Source: an uncultured Nitrospira sp. (GTDB lineage: Bacteria; Nitrospirota; Nitrospiria; Nitrospirales; Nitrospiraceae). Taken from it: a DNA stretch of 48,034 bases. Shown one piece after another: positions 24,195 through 32,509 of this stretch (positions within the stretch are counted from its first letter, which is position 1; each line of letters starts with the position of its first letter). Both the position numbers and the translations under genes were made by a program. The stretch lies in assembly GCA_902500755.1 (NCBI GenBank), contig CABVRV010000021.1, forward strand, positions 1-48,034, given 5' to 3'. The notes under the pieces were generated by a model. The model searched no databases. It worked only from the letters and a program-made list of their open reading frames with translations, and was not told where the DNA came from.

Positions 24195-25073
24195 TCACCG
24201 AGCAAGTGGCTCAGTTGAGTCCACTTGCCCAAAGCGGCCGCTGTTGAAATCAAGTGTGGCCTGCCTGATTTCTGCTTCGCTGTTCATGACGAACGGACCA
24301 TACCCAACCACCGGTTCGTCGATGGGCTCTCCTGTCAGGATGAGTACGATCGCCTCATGATCGGCATGGATGGTGACGTTGCTCCCGTCGCGCTCAAGCC
24401 GAACAATCTCCGCCTCACCAGCGGTCTGCGTGCCGTTGATGACGACTTGACCGGCAAGCACCGCAATCATGGCGTTGTGCCCTTCGGGAAGATCCAGCGT
24501 GAGATCGGCGGCTCGATCGAGGCGCAGATCCCAGAGGTTGACGGGCGTCAATGTGCGAGCCGGGCCTCGGACACCACGGAATTCTCCCGCGATGATCCGA
24601 GCCTTTCCTCCGGGAAAGGTGACGATCGAAATGTCGGCGCTGGTGATCGCCTGATAACCCGGCGGGCTCATTTTGTCTTTTGCCGGCAGATTGACCCACA
24701 GTTGGACCATGCGGAAAGGCCCTCCTGTCTTGCTGTAGTTCGGCGAGTGAAACTCCTCATGGATGATGCCGCGGGCGGCGGTCATCCATTGGACATCGCC
24801 CGGTCCGATGACCCCACCGTTCCCAGCCGAATCGCGATGGGCAACTTCACCGTCATAGACGATGGTCACGGTTTCAAAGCCGCGATGCGGGTGCTGCCCC
24901 ACGCCACGTGGACGATCGGTTGGATCGAACCGATGCGGCCCTGCATAATCAAACAGCAGGAACGGGCTGATGGCCGCGCTGTCGTGATGGTATGAAAATA
25001 GTGATCGGACGGGGAACCCATCCCCCACCCAATGACTCCCGTCGGCTCGCAGAATGTCGGCAATCTTCTTCAT
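24195..25073 (-). CDS. Pirin family protein (bicupin)
   Basis: A 292-residue pirin with N- and C-terminal cupin domains. The metal site is complete in the first cupin: H61 and H63 in GQHPHRGFETVT, H105 and E107 in GIIHEEFHS, as in human pirin and bacterial YhhW quercetinase. Pirins are Fe-dependent and act as quercetin 2,3-dioxygenases or redox-responsive regulators. The start at 25073 is fixed by GAAAGGAGCAGCC; the longer open frame to 25319 runs over the divergent HxlR gene and is not coding. It shares a 105-base divergent promoter region with that regulator, which likely controls it. Confidence 0.93.
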   Translation of the reverse strand: MKKIADILRADGSHWVGDGFPVRSLFSYHHDSAAISPFLLFDYAGPHRFDPTDRPRGVGQHPHRGFETVTIVYDGEVAHRDSAGNGGVIGPGDVQWMTAARGIIHEEFHSPNYSKTGGPFRMVQLWVNLPAKDKMSPPGYQAITSADISIVTFPGGKARIIAGEFRGVRGPARTLTPVNLWDLRLDRAADLTLDLPEGHNAMIAVLAGQVVINGTQTAGEAEIVRLERDGSNVTIHADHEAIVLILTGEPIDEPVVGYGPFVMNSEAEIRQATLDFNSGRFGQVDSTEPLAR

Positions 25074-25102
25074 GGCTGCTCCTTTCTCGATGTGATGTCT
25101 CG

Positions 25103-25126
25103 ACCTTTCATCTCTGGTTGAAAGGT
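25103..25126. promoter_or_regulatory. Palindromic operator candidate between pirin and hxlR-type genes
   Basis: ACCTTTCA and TGAAAGGT form a perfect 8-base inverted repeat separated by 8 bases (TCTCTGGT), a 24-base dyad. Its symmetry and half-site spacing suit a dimeric winged-helix regulator such as the HxlR-family protein encoded 53 bases away. It sits in the only space that can contain the divergent promoters, so binding could repress both genes. Confidence 0.6.
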
Positions 25127-25178
25127 AGTATAGGTTCGTCGCAGCGACATTCAAGTACGGTCTAGGAGGATACCGCCA

Positions 25179-25511
25179 ATGGCAAAGAACATCGGTTGTC
25201 CGACGGAGCAGACACTCGACCTGGTCTCCGGTCGTTGGAAGGTAATGGTGATTTATTGGTTGCTCAAAGGCGATCGTCGATTCAACCGATTGCAACGAGA
25301 TCTCAATGGCATCACACACCGTACGCTCGCGAAACAGTTACGTGAATTGGAAGCCGATGGTCTGGTAGAACGACATGATTTTGCGGAAAATCCACCGCGC
25401 GTTGAATATCGCCTCTCATCATTAGGACGTTCTCTCGAACCCATCTTGCTTGCGATGCATGAATGGGCCGTTGCTCATCCGCAGACCACGCGAGCCCCCC
25501 AAAGTTTGTGA
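25179..25511 (+). CDS. HxlR/MarR-like winged-helix transcriptional regulator
   Basis: A 110-residue regulator of the HxlR family. The N-terminal Cys (C7, IGCPTEQTLDLVSGRWK) is the redox- or electrophile-sensing position known in relatives such as YodB, HypR and QorR, and the winged helix follows (FNRLQRDLNGITHRTLAKQLRELEADGLV). Relatives sense quinones, aldehydes or hypochlorite. TAGGAGGATACCGCC gives a strong start. Divergent to the pirin gene with a palindrome between them; most likely a local regulator of pirin and itself. Confidence 0.92.
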   Translation: MAKNIGCPTEQTLDLVSGRWKVMVIYWLLKGDRRFNRLQRDLNGITHRTLAKQLRELEADGLVERHDFAENPPRVEYRLSSLGRSLEPILLAMHEWAVAHPQTTRAPQSL

Positions 25512-25743
25512 AGAAGTGAGCGGTCGGAGATCGCTCAACTCTATGACGACCGGTTTCGGCACCTGACGGTCGTTCGGCACTTCCGTTCGGTCATTTTGAT
25601 GCTGAGGAAGCAGATCCATCTCGAAGCGACTAATTCTTTTTAGCGAGTTCAACACGTTAGACCGTTGGGTTGGCGGGGTCCCGATCGGGAACGTCTCTTG
25701 CTGTAGGTCAGAGCAACATCACACAAAACGCGGAGGTGACGTT

Positions 25744-25884
25744 ATGAATGAGTTGATTCTACAGAGTTTATGGTACGGCATACTCGCAACCCTGACGCCG
25801 GTCATGACAAGGCTGTTGATCAAGGATGCGATGGTGAGGGCTTCGACACGTCGTCGTGTGCACTCATCGATGAAGCGCAAATAG
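25744..25884 (+). CDS. Small 46-residue protein upstream of DoxX
   Basis: ATG 25744 is preceded by GCGGAGGTGACGTT, a strong ribosome binding site, and the frame runs to TAG 25882-25884. The peptide begins [21 protein letters not shown], a possible membrane-inserted helix, followed by a strongly basic tail ([15 protein letters not shown]). The next gene starts 11 bases later, so the two are likely cotranscribed. I know no family for it; a leader peptide or small membrane partner of DoxX is possible. Confidence 0.5.
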   Translation: MNELILQSLWYGILATLTPVMTRLLIKDAMVRASTRRRVHSSMKRK

Positions 25885-25895
25885 GGAGGTGCCAC

Positions 25896-26381
25896 ATGCC
25901 ATTCTTTAGGACAGATAATTCCTGGGCTGGTCTGATTCTTCGGGTTGGACTCAGCGTGGTGATGTTCGCGCACGGCGCCCAGAAACTCCTCGGCTGGTTT
26001 GGTGGAAACGGCTTCGAGGGGACGATGGGATTCTTCACGCAGAAGATGGGGCTGCCATGGCTCGTGGCCTTTCTCGTCATCATCGGAGAGTCCCTCGGTA
26101 GTGTGGGATTAATCGCCGGACTATTCACCCGATTTACGGCGGCAAGTTTTATCGTGATCATGCTCGGCGCCATCGCCACGGTGCACTGGCCGTACGGGTT
26201 TTACATGAACTGGTTCGGGCAGCAACAGGGAGAAGGATTTGAATTCCACCTTCTGGTTGTTGCCATGAGCGCTGCGCTTGCCGTGACCGGGGGAGGAAAA
26301 TGGTCTGTCGATGGCGTCATTGCCGCCTGGCTTGAGAAAGGTAATAGCGTTCCAGGACGGTCGGTGAGAAGAGGTGCGTAG
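25896..26381 (+). CDS. DoxX family membrane protein
   Basis: A 161-residue protein with four predicted transmembrane helices. Family features are the opening [21 protein letters not shown], the segment [21 protein letters not shown] and the amphipathic C-terminal part with [19 protein letters not shown]. DoxX-like proteins are membrane parts of thiol/quinone redox systems or respond to oxidative stress; their exact role is mostly unknown. TAGGGAGGTGCCAC precedes ATG 25896. The frame is open to 25770, but the extension reads the small upstream gene out of frame. Confidence 0.9.
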   Translation: MPFFRTDNSWAGLILRVGLSVVMFAHGAQKLLGWFGGNGFEGTMGFFTQKMGLPWLVAFLVIIGESLGSVGLIAGLFTRFTAASFIVIMLGAIATVHWPYGFYMNWFGQQQGEGFEFHLLVVAMSAALAVTGGGKWSVDGVIAAWLEKGNSVPGRSVRRGA

Positions 26382-26435
26382 GCAAAAAATGGTATGAGAT
26401 GGACGCACCGTAGTTCCTAGAAGCAGATTTTATGG

Positions 26436-26465
26436 TTGACACTTAATAAGAGAAGGCGGTATCAG
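26436..26465 (+). promoter_or_regulatory. Candidate sigma-70-type promoter
   Basis: TTGACA at 26436-26441 is a perfect -35 hexamer. The -10 is weak: GTATCA at 17 bases spacing or TATCAG at 18. It lies 56 bases before the GTG start of the secreted-protein gene, in a locally AT-rich strip. Confidence 0.35.
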
Positions 26466-26520
26466 ACCGGGATGGACACTGCTGTGCAGACCAGTTGACT
26501 AATCTAGAAAGGAGTTCAAT

Positions 26521-27054
26521 GTGAGAAGAATCAATTATTTGTTATGCGCGCTTGGGATGGCTCTTTTACTGGTGCAAGGCAATGACTCTTTGGTTTATGC
26601 GAAAGCCGTTGAGGCAGGAGACTCTAGTTCAAGTTGGAGCGGGACCGGCGAATTCATGGAACTTGGGAACGGAGATCAAGTCGTCAATGGCCTAGTGAAA
26701 GGGGTCCTGATCTCCCGTCATAAGGACGGAGGCAAAATGATCGTTCACTCGTCCAAATTGGCCTGCCCGGTGCGTGTGAAGCTCAACAGAGGCAAAGATT
26801 CTCAATCAATAGATGGGCTTTGTACGATGATAGCGCATGAAGGTAAAGACATCGGGTATGGAACTTGGAAATGCACTGGAACGTTAAAGGAGTGTGTGGG
26901 CGATTTTACGTTTACAGGCGGATCCGGTGGATTCACTGGAATGTCAGGGACCACCCCGTTCCAGACCAGCATCGTCTTTGAGCTGCAGGAAGGGAAAAAC
27001 GGTCAAGCGATCGGCTATGCGGTCTGGCCGAATCTGACGTATACACTGCCCTAA
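26521..27054 (+). CDS. Secreted protein of unknown function, beta-barrel-like
   Basis: A 177-residue protein with a signal peptide (LLCALGMALLLVQG core, cleavage probably after VYAKA). The mature part is rich in Gly, Thr and aromatic residues with alternating beta-strand pattern and four Cys (LACPVR, GLCTMI, WKCTGT, KECVGD) that could form two disulfides. The pattern is reminiscent of small allene-oxide-cyclase-like or lipocalin-like barrels, but I cannot name a family. Start is GTG 26521 because AAAGGAG lies 7-8 bases upstream and the overlapping ATG at 26519 runs straight into TGA. Confidence 0.8.
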   Translation: MRRINYLLCALGMALLLVQGNDSLVYAKAVEAGDSSSSWSGTGEFMELGNGDQVVNGLVKGVLISRHKDGGKMIVHSSKLACPVRVKLNRGKDSQSIDGLCTMIAHEGKDIGYGTWKCTGTLKECVGDFTFTGGSGGFTGMSGTTPFQTSIVFELQEGKNGQAIGYAVWPNLTYTLP

Positions 27055-27066
27055 ACCTCCATCTCG

Positions 27067-27097
27067 CGGCATGCGCCGATCCGTCGGCAGCATGCCG
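27067..27097 (+). terminator. Long stem-loop after the secreted-protein gene
   Basis: CGGCATG and CATGCCG pair around an inner stem GCCGA/TCGGC, making an interrupted 12-bp hairpin 13 bases after the stop codon. There is no T-run immediately downstream, so it may end transcripts with Rho help or protect the 3' end. Confidence 0.5.
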
Positions 27098-27269
27098 GGG
27101 GATCGGCAGATCTTCAAAATTTCTCTAGCCATATATTTCCGCTCAATAAAGCCTTTTCTCCTTTTAATGTAACCACTTTGCTGATGCCAGCCTCACGAAA
27201 TCCCTCTTGGAACGGAGGTTGCTTTCTATCCTTATAGATAGCTGAATCTCTCTAACAGGGAGGTTAATT

Positions 27270-27500
27270 ATGGCGACGTCAGGGCTAGCACACAATGAGT
27301 TCATCGGACGTGAAAGCCTCACCAAATCCATACCCTGCTCCAGATGCCAGGGGCTCATGGTCATCGAACAGGGGTTCGATTCACTGACCGGTGCCGGTCC
27401 GGCTCTTGTCCCGATTCGACGTTGTGTGCAATGCGGTGAAGTCATTGATCCGGTTATCTTGCAGAATCGGCGATTGCAGCTTGGGAATGAGCTGGGTTGA
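27270..27500 (+). CDS. Small zinc-ribbon-like protein
   Basis: A 76-residue protein with two CxxC pairs: CSRCQGLMV near 23-31 and CVQCGEVIDPVI near 52-63, spaced like a zinc ribbon. No other domain is present. Proteins of this kind are common in Nitrospira genomes as I remember them, without known function; DNA binding or metal-dependent protein interaction is possible. ACAGGGAGGTTAATT is a good ribosome binding site for ATG 27270. The STAS gene follows 34 bases later. Confidence 0.8.
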   Translation: MATSGLAHNEFIGRESLTKSIPCSRCQGLMVIEQGFDSLTGAGPALVPIRRCVQCGEVIDPVILQNRRLQLGNELG

Positions 27501-27534
27501 CTCGACGGCATAAGACAGCGGTGAAGCCCAATTC

Positions 27535-27876
27535 ATGTTGAAGATCACCGAACAAAAGGATGAGGCGACGCAACGAGTTGCGCTCGTCATTGAAGGACGC
27601 CTTGCGGGTCCCTGGGTAGACGAACTTGAAGCGTTTTGCCATGTGGTGTCGGAGAATCGACAACGGCGCACGATGATCGACTTGACCGGTGTGACGTTCA
27701 TCGATGCCACCGGCAGAGCTCTATTGGCCCGCCTCTGGCAAGACGGGGCCGAACTGCGAGCTTCCGGATGTTTGACTCGGTGTGTTGTCGAAGAGATCAC
27801 CAGGGGCGGCAAATTCAATCCATTGAGTATGAAAGAGGACACGGTGGCCTCGAGGATGACGCAAGATGAAAAGTGA
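27535..27876 (+). CDS. STAS-domain protein (anti-anti-sigma-factor-like)
   Basis: A 113-residue single STAS domain. The strand-helix pattern RRTMIDLTGVTFIDATGRALLARLW is the family core; in SpoIIAA-type proteins a Ser or Thr in the D-S-S/T-G loop is phosphorylated, and here the loop reads FIDATGRA, with T as candidate. It may act in partner switching or bind small ligands. No kinase or sigma factor is next to it. The C-terminal tail (about 20 residues, MKEDTVASRMTQDEK) extends beyond the domain. Confidence 0.8.
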   Translation: MLKITEQKDEATQRVALVIEGRLAGPWVDELEAFCHVVSENRQRRTMIDLTGVTFIDATGRALLARLWQDGAELRASGCLTRCVVEEITRGGKFNPLSMKEDTVASRMTQDEK

Positions 27877-28013
27877 TGAGCGTCCTGCATCATCACCACG
27901 AAGCCGGGAAGTCCTGTTCGTAATGGACTTGCCGTCGTCTCGTCCGCATCGGTACAATGATGTGTTTGCCTTCCAGCAGTACCATTGTGAGATTGCAAAG
28001 TGGGACTAATCGT

Positions 28014-29261
28014 ATGAGTTGTTCGCATTGTTATCTATCCAGATGTATCGCTGTCTTCGTTGTGCCGGCTGTGCTGGCCGGGTTGCTGGGATGTAAAGAT
28101 GACGTAGGTTCGGCTCCGGCTCCTTCACCACCTCCGCCCCCCCAGGTGGAAGTCGTGACGGTGATGGCGCGGAGCGTGCCGGATGAACCGGAATTCATCG
28201 GGCAGGCGGAAGCGTCTCGTCCGGTTGAAATTCGCCCACAGGTCACGGGGATTCTGAAAGCGGTGCTGTTTGCAGAAGGACGGGAGATCAAAAAGGGCGA
28301 GGAGCTTTACCAAATAGATCCCGTACCGTTTGAAGCGGCGTATAAGAGCGCGAAGGCCAGGATTGCGGAAGCGGAAGCGCGGTTGGTCCAGGCTAAGCAG
28401 GATCTGGCTCGTGTGAAGCCGTTGCTGGTGGAGCAGGCGGTCAGTCAAAAAGACGTGGACGACGCCGTCGCCGAAGACCTTGCGGCGAAGGCTGCTCTGC
28501 AAAGGGCTCAGGCCGACTTGATCAAAGCCAAGTTCGATTTCGACAATACGACCATTATCGCTCCGATTAAGGGGCTCATCGAGCGGAGTCGTTACTACGA
28601 AGGCCGTCTGGTCTCGGCCCAAACCGATTTGCTGACCGTCATTCATCGCATCGACCCGATGTACGTGGTGGTCAACGTACCGGAAAGTTTTCTGCTCAAA
28701 CGCCGACAGGATACCATCGCCGTGGGCCTTCAACATCCCGGCCTCGCCCGGTTGAAAGGCACCATCATCTTTGCCGACGGCAGCACGTACAATCGCGAAG
28801 GTTTCCTCGACTTCACCGACGTCGGCCTGCGGACCGAAACAGGGTCGAGGCGAGCCCGATTCGTCGTTGCCAATCCCGATGGAGTGTTGCTGCCCGGACA
28901 ATTTGTCAGGGTGCGCTTTACGGGAACGATGAAAGACCATGCTCTGTTGGTGCCGCAGCGAGCGGTCCATCAAGGGCCCCAGGGGCAGATCGTATTCGTC
29001 GTGGGTGAAGGGGACAAGGTGGAAATTCGTCCGATCAAGGCGAGCAGCTGGCACGATCAGGAATGGATCATCGAGTCGGGTGTGCGGTCCGGCGAGCGTG
29101 TGATCGTGAGCGGCTTTCATACGGTAGCGCCCGGAGCTCCCGTTAAACCGATTCCGGCCGCCGAATCCACGGGCAATGGAAAGCCGGACGACAAGACTTC
29201 CGTCGGCGCGGTTGACCATGAGGCGGAAGCCAACCACGGAGTTTCGAAGGATCCACAGTGA
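28014..29261 (+). CDS. RND efflux periplasmic adaptor (membrane fusion lipoprotein)
   Basis: A 415-residue AcrA/MexE-type adaptor. The signal sequence ends in a lipobox (AGLLGC), so it should be anchored by lipid in the inner membrane. A proline-rich spacer (SPPPPPQVEVVTV) follows, then lipoyl halves around a coiled-coil hairpin (KARIAEAEARLVQAKQDLAR), a beta-barrel and the membrane-proximal domain (LLVPQRAVHQGPQGQIVFVV). The open frame begins at 27957, but ATG 28014 gives a normal signal peptide. The last bases overlap the start of the pump gene by 4 nt, showing an operon. Substrates of the pump are unknown. Confidence 0.93.
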   Translation: MSCSHCYLSRCIAVFVVPAVLAGLLGCKDDVGSAPAPSPPPPPQVEVVTVMARSVPDEPEFIGQAEASRPVEIRPQVTGILKAVLFAEGREIKKGEELYQIDPVPFEAAYKSAKARIAEAEARLVQAKQDLARVKPLLVEQAVSQKDVDDAVAEDLAAKAALQRAQADLIKAKFDFDNTTIIAPIKGLIERSRYYEGRLVSAQTDLLTVIHRIDPMYVVVNVPESFLLKRRQDTIAVGLQHPGLARLKGTIIFADGSTYNREGFLDFTDVGLRTETGSRRARFVVANPDGVLLPGQFVRVRFTGTMKDHALLVPQRAVHQGPQGQIVFVVGEGDKVEIRPIKASSWHDQEWIIESGVRSGERVIVSGFHTVAPGAPVKPIPAAESTGNGKPDDKTSVGAVDHEAEANHGVSKDPQ

Positions 29262-32200
29262 GTTCACGCTTTTTCATCGAGCGGCCGATCTTTGCGTCGG
29301 TCCTCTCCATTGTCATCGTCGTCATCGGACTAGCGGCGCTCGCCACCTTGCCCATCGCTCAGTTTCCGGATATCAGCCCGCCCGTCGTCCAGATCGAAGC
29401 CGACTACCCCGGAGCCAGCGCGGAAGTCGTGGCGGATTCGGTGGCCCGGACAATTGAAGTCCAGCTACCGGGCATCGACAATCTCCTCTATTACGACTCG
29501 ACCAGCACCAACGACGGCCACGTCAGCATCAGACTCACGTTCGAAATCGGCACCAACGTCGATATCGCGCAGGTGCAGACGCAGAACCGCGTAAAGCTTG
29601 CGGAACCCCAGCTCCCACCCGAAGTCGTCCGGCAGGGAATCAGCGTCTTAAAGTTTTCTCCAGACCTCCTGGTGGTCGTCGCGCTGAGTTCGACCGATCC
29701 GACGCAAGACTCGGTCTTTATCTCGAATTACGCGCTCTTGCGTGTTCTCGACCCGCTCAAGCGGATTCGAGGTGTCGGACAGGCCGTTGTCTTCGGACAG
29801 CAGAATTATTCGATGCGGCTGATCCTGAACCCGGAGCGGATGGCCCAGCTTGGGCTGACACCTACCGACATCGTCAGTGTAGTCCGGGAACAAAATCGGG
29901 ACTTTCCGGCCGGACAAGTGGGGCGAGAACCGGCGCCGATGGGGACGGAGCTCACGATTCCAATCATGGCGCAGGGTCGATTGACGGAAGTGAGCGATTT
30001 CGAAAATCTCATCGTTCGGGCCATGCCGGACGGATCGATGATCCGTTTGAAGGATGTTGCGCGAATCGAACTGGGAGCCCAATCCTATGTGATGCAAGGA
30101 CGATGGAACGGGAAACCGAACGTGTTCCTGATCACCTTCCTGGCCCCCGGCGCCAACGCGCTCGACACGGCCAAACACATTCGCGCTGAAATGCAGGAAC
30201 TCGCCAAGTCGTTTCCGCCAGGGCTGATGTACGACATCCCTTATGACACGACCAAGTTCATCGAGGTGTCGATCAAGGAAGTGCTCAAGACACTGGCCGA
30301 GGCAATGACCCTGGTCATCCTCGTCGTCTATCTGTTCCTGCAGAGTTGGCGCGCGACCTTAATTCCCGCCGTAGCCGTTCCGGTCTCCCTGATCGGCACG
30401 TTTGCCGGCATGGAGGCGCTGGGGTTTTCGATCAATACGCTGACGCTCTTCGGCATGGTGTTGGCCATCGGTGTCGTGGTGGATGATGCCATTGTGGTCG
30501 TCGAGAATGTCGAACGGCACATGAGGGAAGAAATGGTGCCGCCCAGGGAAGCCGCTAGGAGAGCCATGGCGGAAGTCACTCGACCGGTGATCGCGATCGT
30601 CCTCGTATTGGTGGCGGTGTTCGTGCCGGTCGCATTTCTAGGCGGGATCATCGGGGAACTCTATAAACAGTTTGCCATCACGATCGCCATGGCCGTGACG
30701 ATCTCCGGCATGGTCGCGCTGACGCTCAGCCCCGCGTTGTCGGCGCTGGTGTTGAAGCCGGGCGGCGAACATCACGAGACGGGATTTTTCGCGCTGTTCA
30801 ATAGGATGTTTGACTGGACACGAGATCGTTATTCCAGAGCCGTGGATGTCGTGATCGAATGGCGAGCCTTATCCTTCTCGGTGTTTGCGGTGATCGTGGT
30901 GGCGGCATTGGGGCTCTTCCGCGTGATTCCTCCAGCCTTTTTGCCGGAAGAGGACCAAGGTTATTTCATCACGATCGTGCAGCTGCCCGACGGCGCCTCC
31001 AAGCAACGGACCGATGAGGTCCTTAAAAAGATCGAACGGTATTTCCTCTCGGTCCCGGCCGTTCACTCGACCGACGCGATGTCCGGCATGAACTTCGTCT
31101 TCAATACAAGAGGACCCAATTCCGCCACCATGTTCGTTCCATTACACCACTGGGACGAGCGCAAGCCGGGTGAACATGTGCAAGCCTTGGTCGGTGCGGC
31201 TTATGGAGAGTTTGCAAAAATTCCGGAGGCCTTGATTCTCGCCTTCAACGCCCCGCCGATCCGCGGGATCGGCGCGACGGGTGGATTCTCGCTACAAGTC
31301 CAAGATCCGAGCGGGGGAGACTTCCGGAAGTTGGCCGAGGTGACTCAGGAATTCGTCGCGAAAGCCAAGGAGAATCCCGCAATCGCCGGGATCGGCTCCA
31401 ATTTCCGCGTCACTGCGCCCAGGCTATTCGCCCATGTCAACCGTGAGCGGGCGAAGGCGCTGGGGGTGCCGATTTCAGAGGTCTTCGACACGATGCAAGC
31501 GTACTTCGGCAATTTCTATATCAACGACTTTCTCAAGTTCGGCCGAGTCTATCGCGTGCAGACGGAGGCCGAAGCCGAGTTCCGGTCGAATCCCGACGAC
31601 ATCGGGAACGTCTATGTGCGCTCGATGAATCCCACCGCCACGACGCTCGACGGTAGAGGGACACCGGGTCTCGGAGGCACAGGCCTTGGGGGCATGATGA
31701 TCCCCCTCGATACAGTGGTTGATACCGAGTTCAGGAGCGGTCCCGATCCAGTGACGCATTTCAACGGCTTCAATACCGCCTGGGTGTTGGGGGCTGCGGC
31801 TCCCGGCTACAGCTCCGGTCAGGCGCTGGAGGCGCTCAAACGCACGGCGCAGGAGGTGTTGGTTCCCAAGGGCTATACCCTTGAATGGAGCGGGATTTCT
31901 TACCAGGAAGCGAAAGTCGGCGGGCAGTCCGGACTGGCGTTTGGATTCGGCTTGTTGATGGTCTTTCTCGTGCTCGCGGCGCAGTTCGAAAGTTGGACCG
32001 TGCCGCTTGCCGTCATCCTCGCGGTGCCGTTCGGAGTCTTCGGGGCCATGTCCACTGTCTGGTTGCGCGGGATGACCAATGATATTTATTTCCAAATCGG
32101 CTTGGTGACGCTGATCGGATTGGCGGCCAAAAACGCCATCCTGATCGTCGAATTCGCCAATCACCGCCGAACCGAGGGCATGCCTCTCCGGCAGGCGGCA

Positions 32201-32509
32201 AGGGAGGCCGCGAGGTTGCGGTTTCGCGCGATTATCATGACCTCCATGGCTTTCATCGGCGGTGTGTTGCCCTTGGCGATCGCCAGCGGAGCGGGGGCGG
32301 CCAGCCGTCAATCCATCGGAACCGGTGTCCTAGGTGGAATGCTGACGGCTACATTCCTTGCGATCTTTTTTGTGCCTCTGTTCTTCGTCACGCTGCGGAA
32401 GGTCAGCGAGCGATGGGCGCCGGTGAAGGAACCAACCGAATTTCCGAAGGCGTCGCCTGAAGCAGTTCGTCAAGAGTACGCTGGGACGTTAACGGACGGA
32501 GAGCATTGA
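29258..32509 (+). CDS. RND multidrug efflux permease, HAE1 (AcrB/MexF) type
   Basis: A 1083-residue inner-membrane proton-driven pump with 12 transmembrane helices and two large periplasmic loops. The N terminus SRFFIERPIFASVLSIVIV is typical. Proton-relay residues are present: the Asp pair in GVVVDDAIVVVENVERHM (TM4) and the Lys in GLAAKNAILIVEFANHR (TM10). Residue pattern and length match hydrophobic/amphiphilic efflux pumps rather than heavy-metal pumps. It starts with GTG overlapping the adaptor stop (GTGA) and ends TGATG with the outer-membrane gene, so the three are translationally coupled. Specificity cannot be read from the sequence. Confidence 0.96.
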   Translation: MSSRFFIERPIFASVLSIVIVVIGLAALATLPIAQFPDISPPVVQIEADYPGASAEVVADSVARTIEVQLPGIDNLLYYDSTSTNDGHVSIRLTFEIGTNVDIAQVQTQNRVKLAEPQLPPEVVRQGISVLKFSPDLLVVVALSSTDPTQDSVFISNYALLRVLDPLKRIRGVGQAVVFGQQNYSMRLILNPERMAQLGLTPTDIVSVVREQNRDFPAGQVGREPAPMGTELTIPIMAQGRLTEVSDFENLIVRAMPDGSMIRLKDVARIELGAQSYVMQGRWNGKPNVFLITFLAPGANALDTAKHIRAEMQELAKSFPPGLMYDIPYDTTKFIEVSIKEVLKTLAEAMTLVILVVYLFLQSWRATLIPAVAVPVSLIGTFAGMEALGFSINTLTLFGMVLAIGVVVDDAIVVVENVERHMREEMVPPREAARRAMAEVTRPVIAIVLVLVAVFVPVAFLGGIIGELYKQFAITIAMAVTISGMVALTLSPALSALVLKPGGEHHETGFFALFNRMFDWTRDRYSRAVDVVIEWRALSFSVFAVIVVAALGLFRVIPPAFLPEEDQGYFITIVQLPDGASKQRTDEVLKKIERYFLSVPAVHSTDAMSGMNFVFNTRGPNSATMFVPLHHWDERKPGEHVQALVGAAYGEFAKIPEALILAFNAPPIRGIGATGGFSLQVQDPSGGDFRKLAEVTQEFVAKAKENPAIAGIGSNFRVTAPRLFAHVNRERAKALGVPISEVFDTMQAYFGNFYINDFLKFGRVYRVQTEAEAEFRSNPDDIGNVYVRSMNPTATTLDGRGTPGLGGTGLGGMMIPLDTVVDTEFRSGPDPVTHFNGFNTAWVLGAAAPGYSSGQALEALKRTAQEVLVPKGYTLEWSGISYQEAKVGGQSGLAFGFGLLMVFLVLAAQFESWTVPLAVILAVPFGVFGAMSTVWLRGMTNDIYFQIGLVTLIGLAAKNAILIVEFANHRRTEGMPLRQAAREAARLRFRAIIMTSMAFIGGVLPLAIASGAGAASRQSIGTGVLGGMLTATFLAIFFVPLFFVTLRKVSERWAPVKEPTEFPKASPEAVRQEYAGTLTDGEH

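Noticed and set aside
24225-24995. A 256-codon plus-strand frame opposite pirin
   Set aside because: The minus strand has all four pirin metal ligands and a good ribosome binding site; the plus frame is a shadow.
28125-29267. A 380-codon minus-strand open frame opposite the efflux adaptor
   Set aside because: The plus strand encodes a complete adaptor with lipobox and overlaps its operon neighbours; the minus frame has shadow-type composition.
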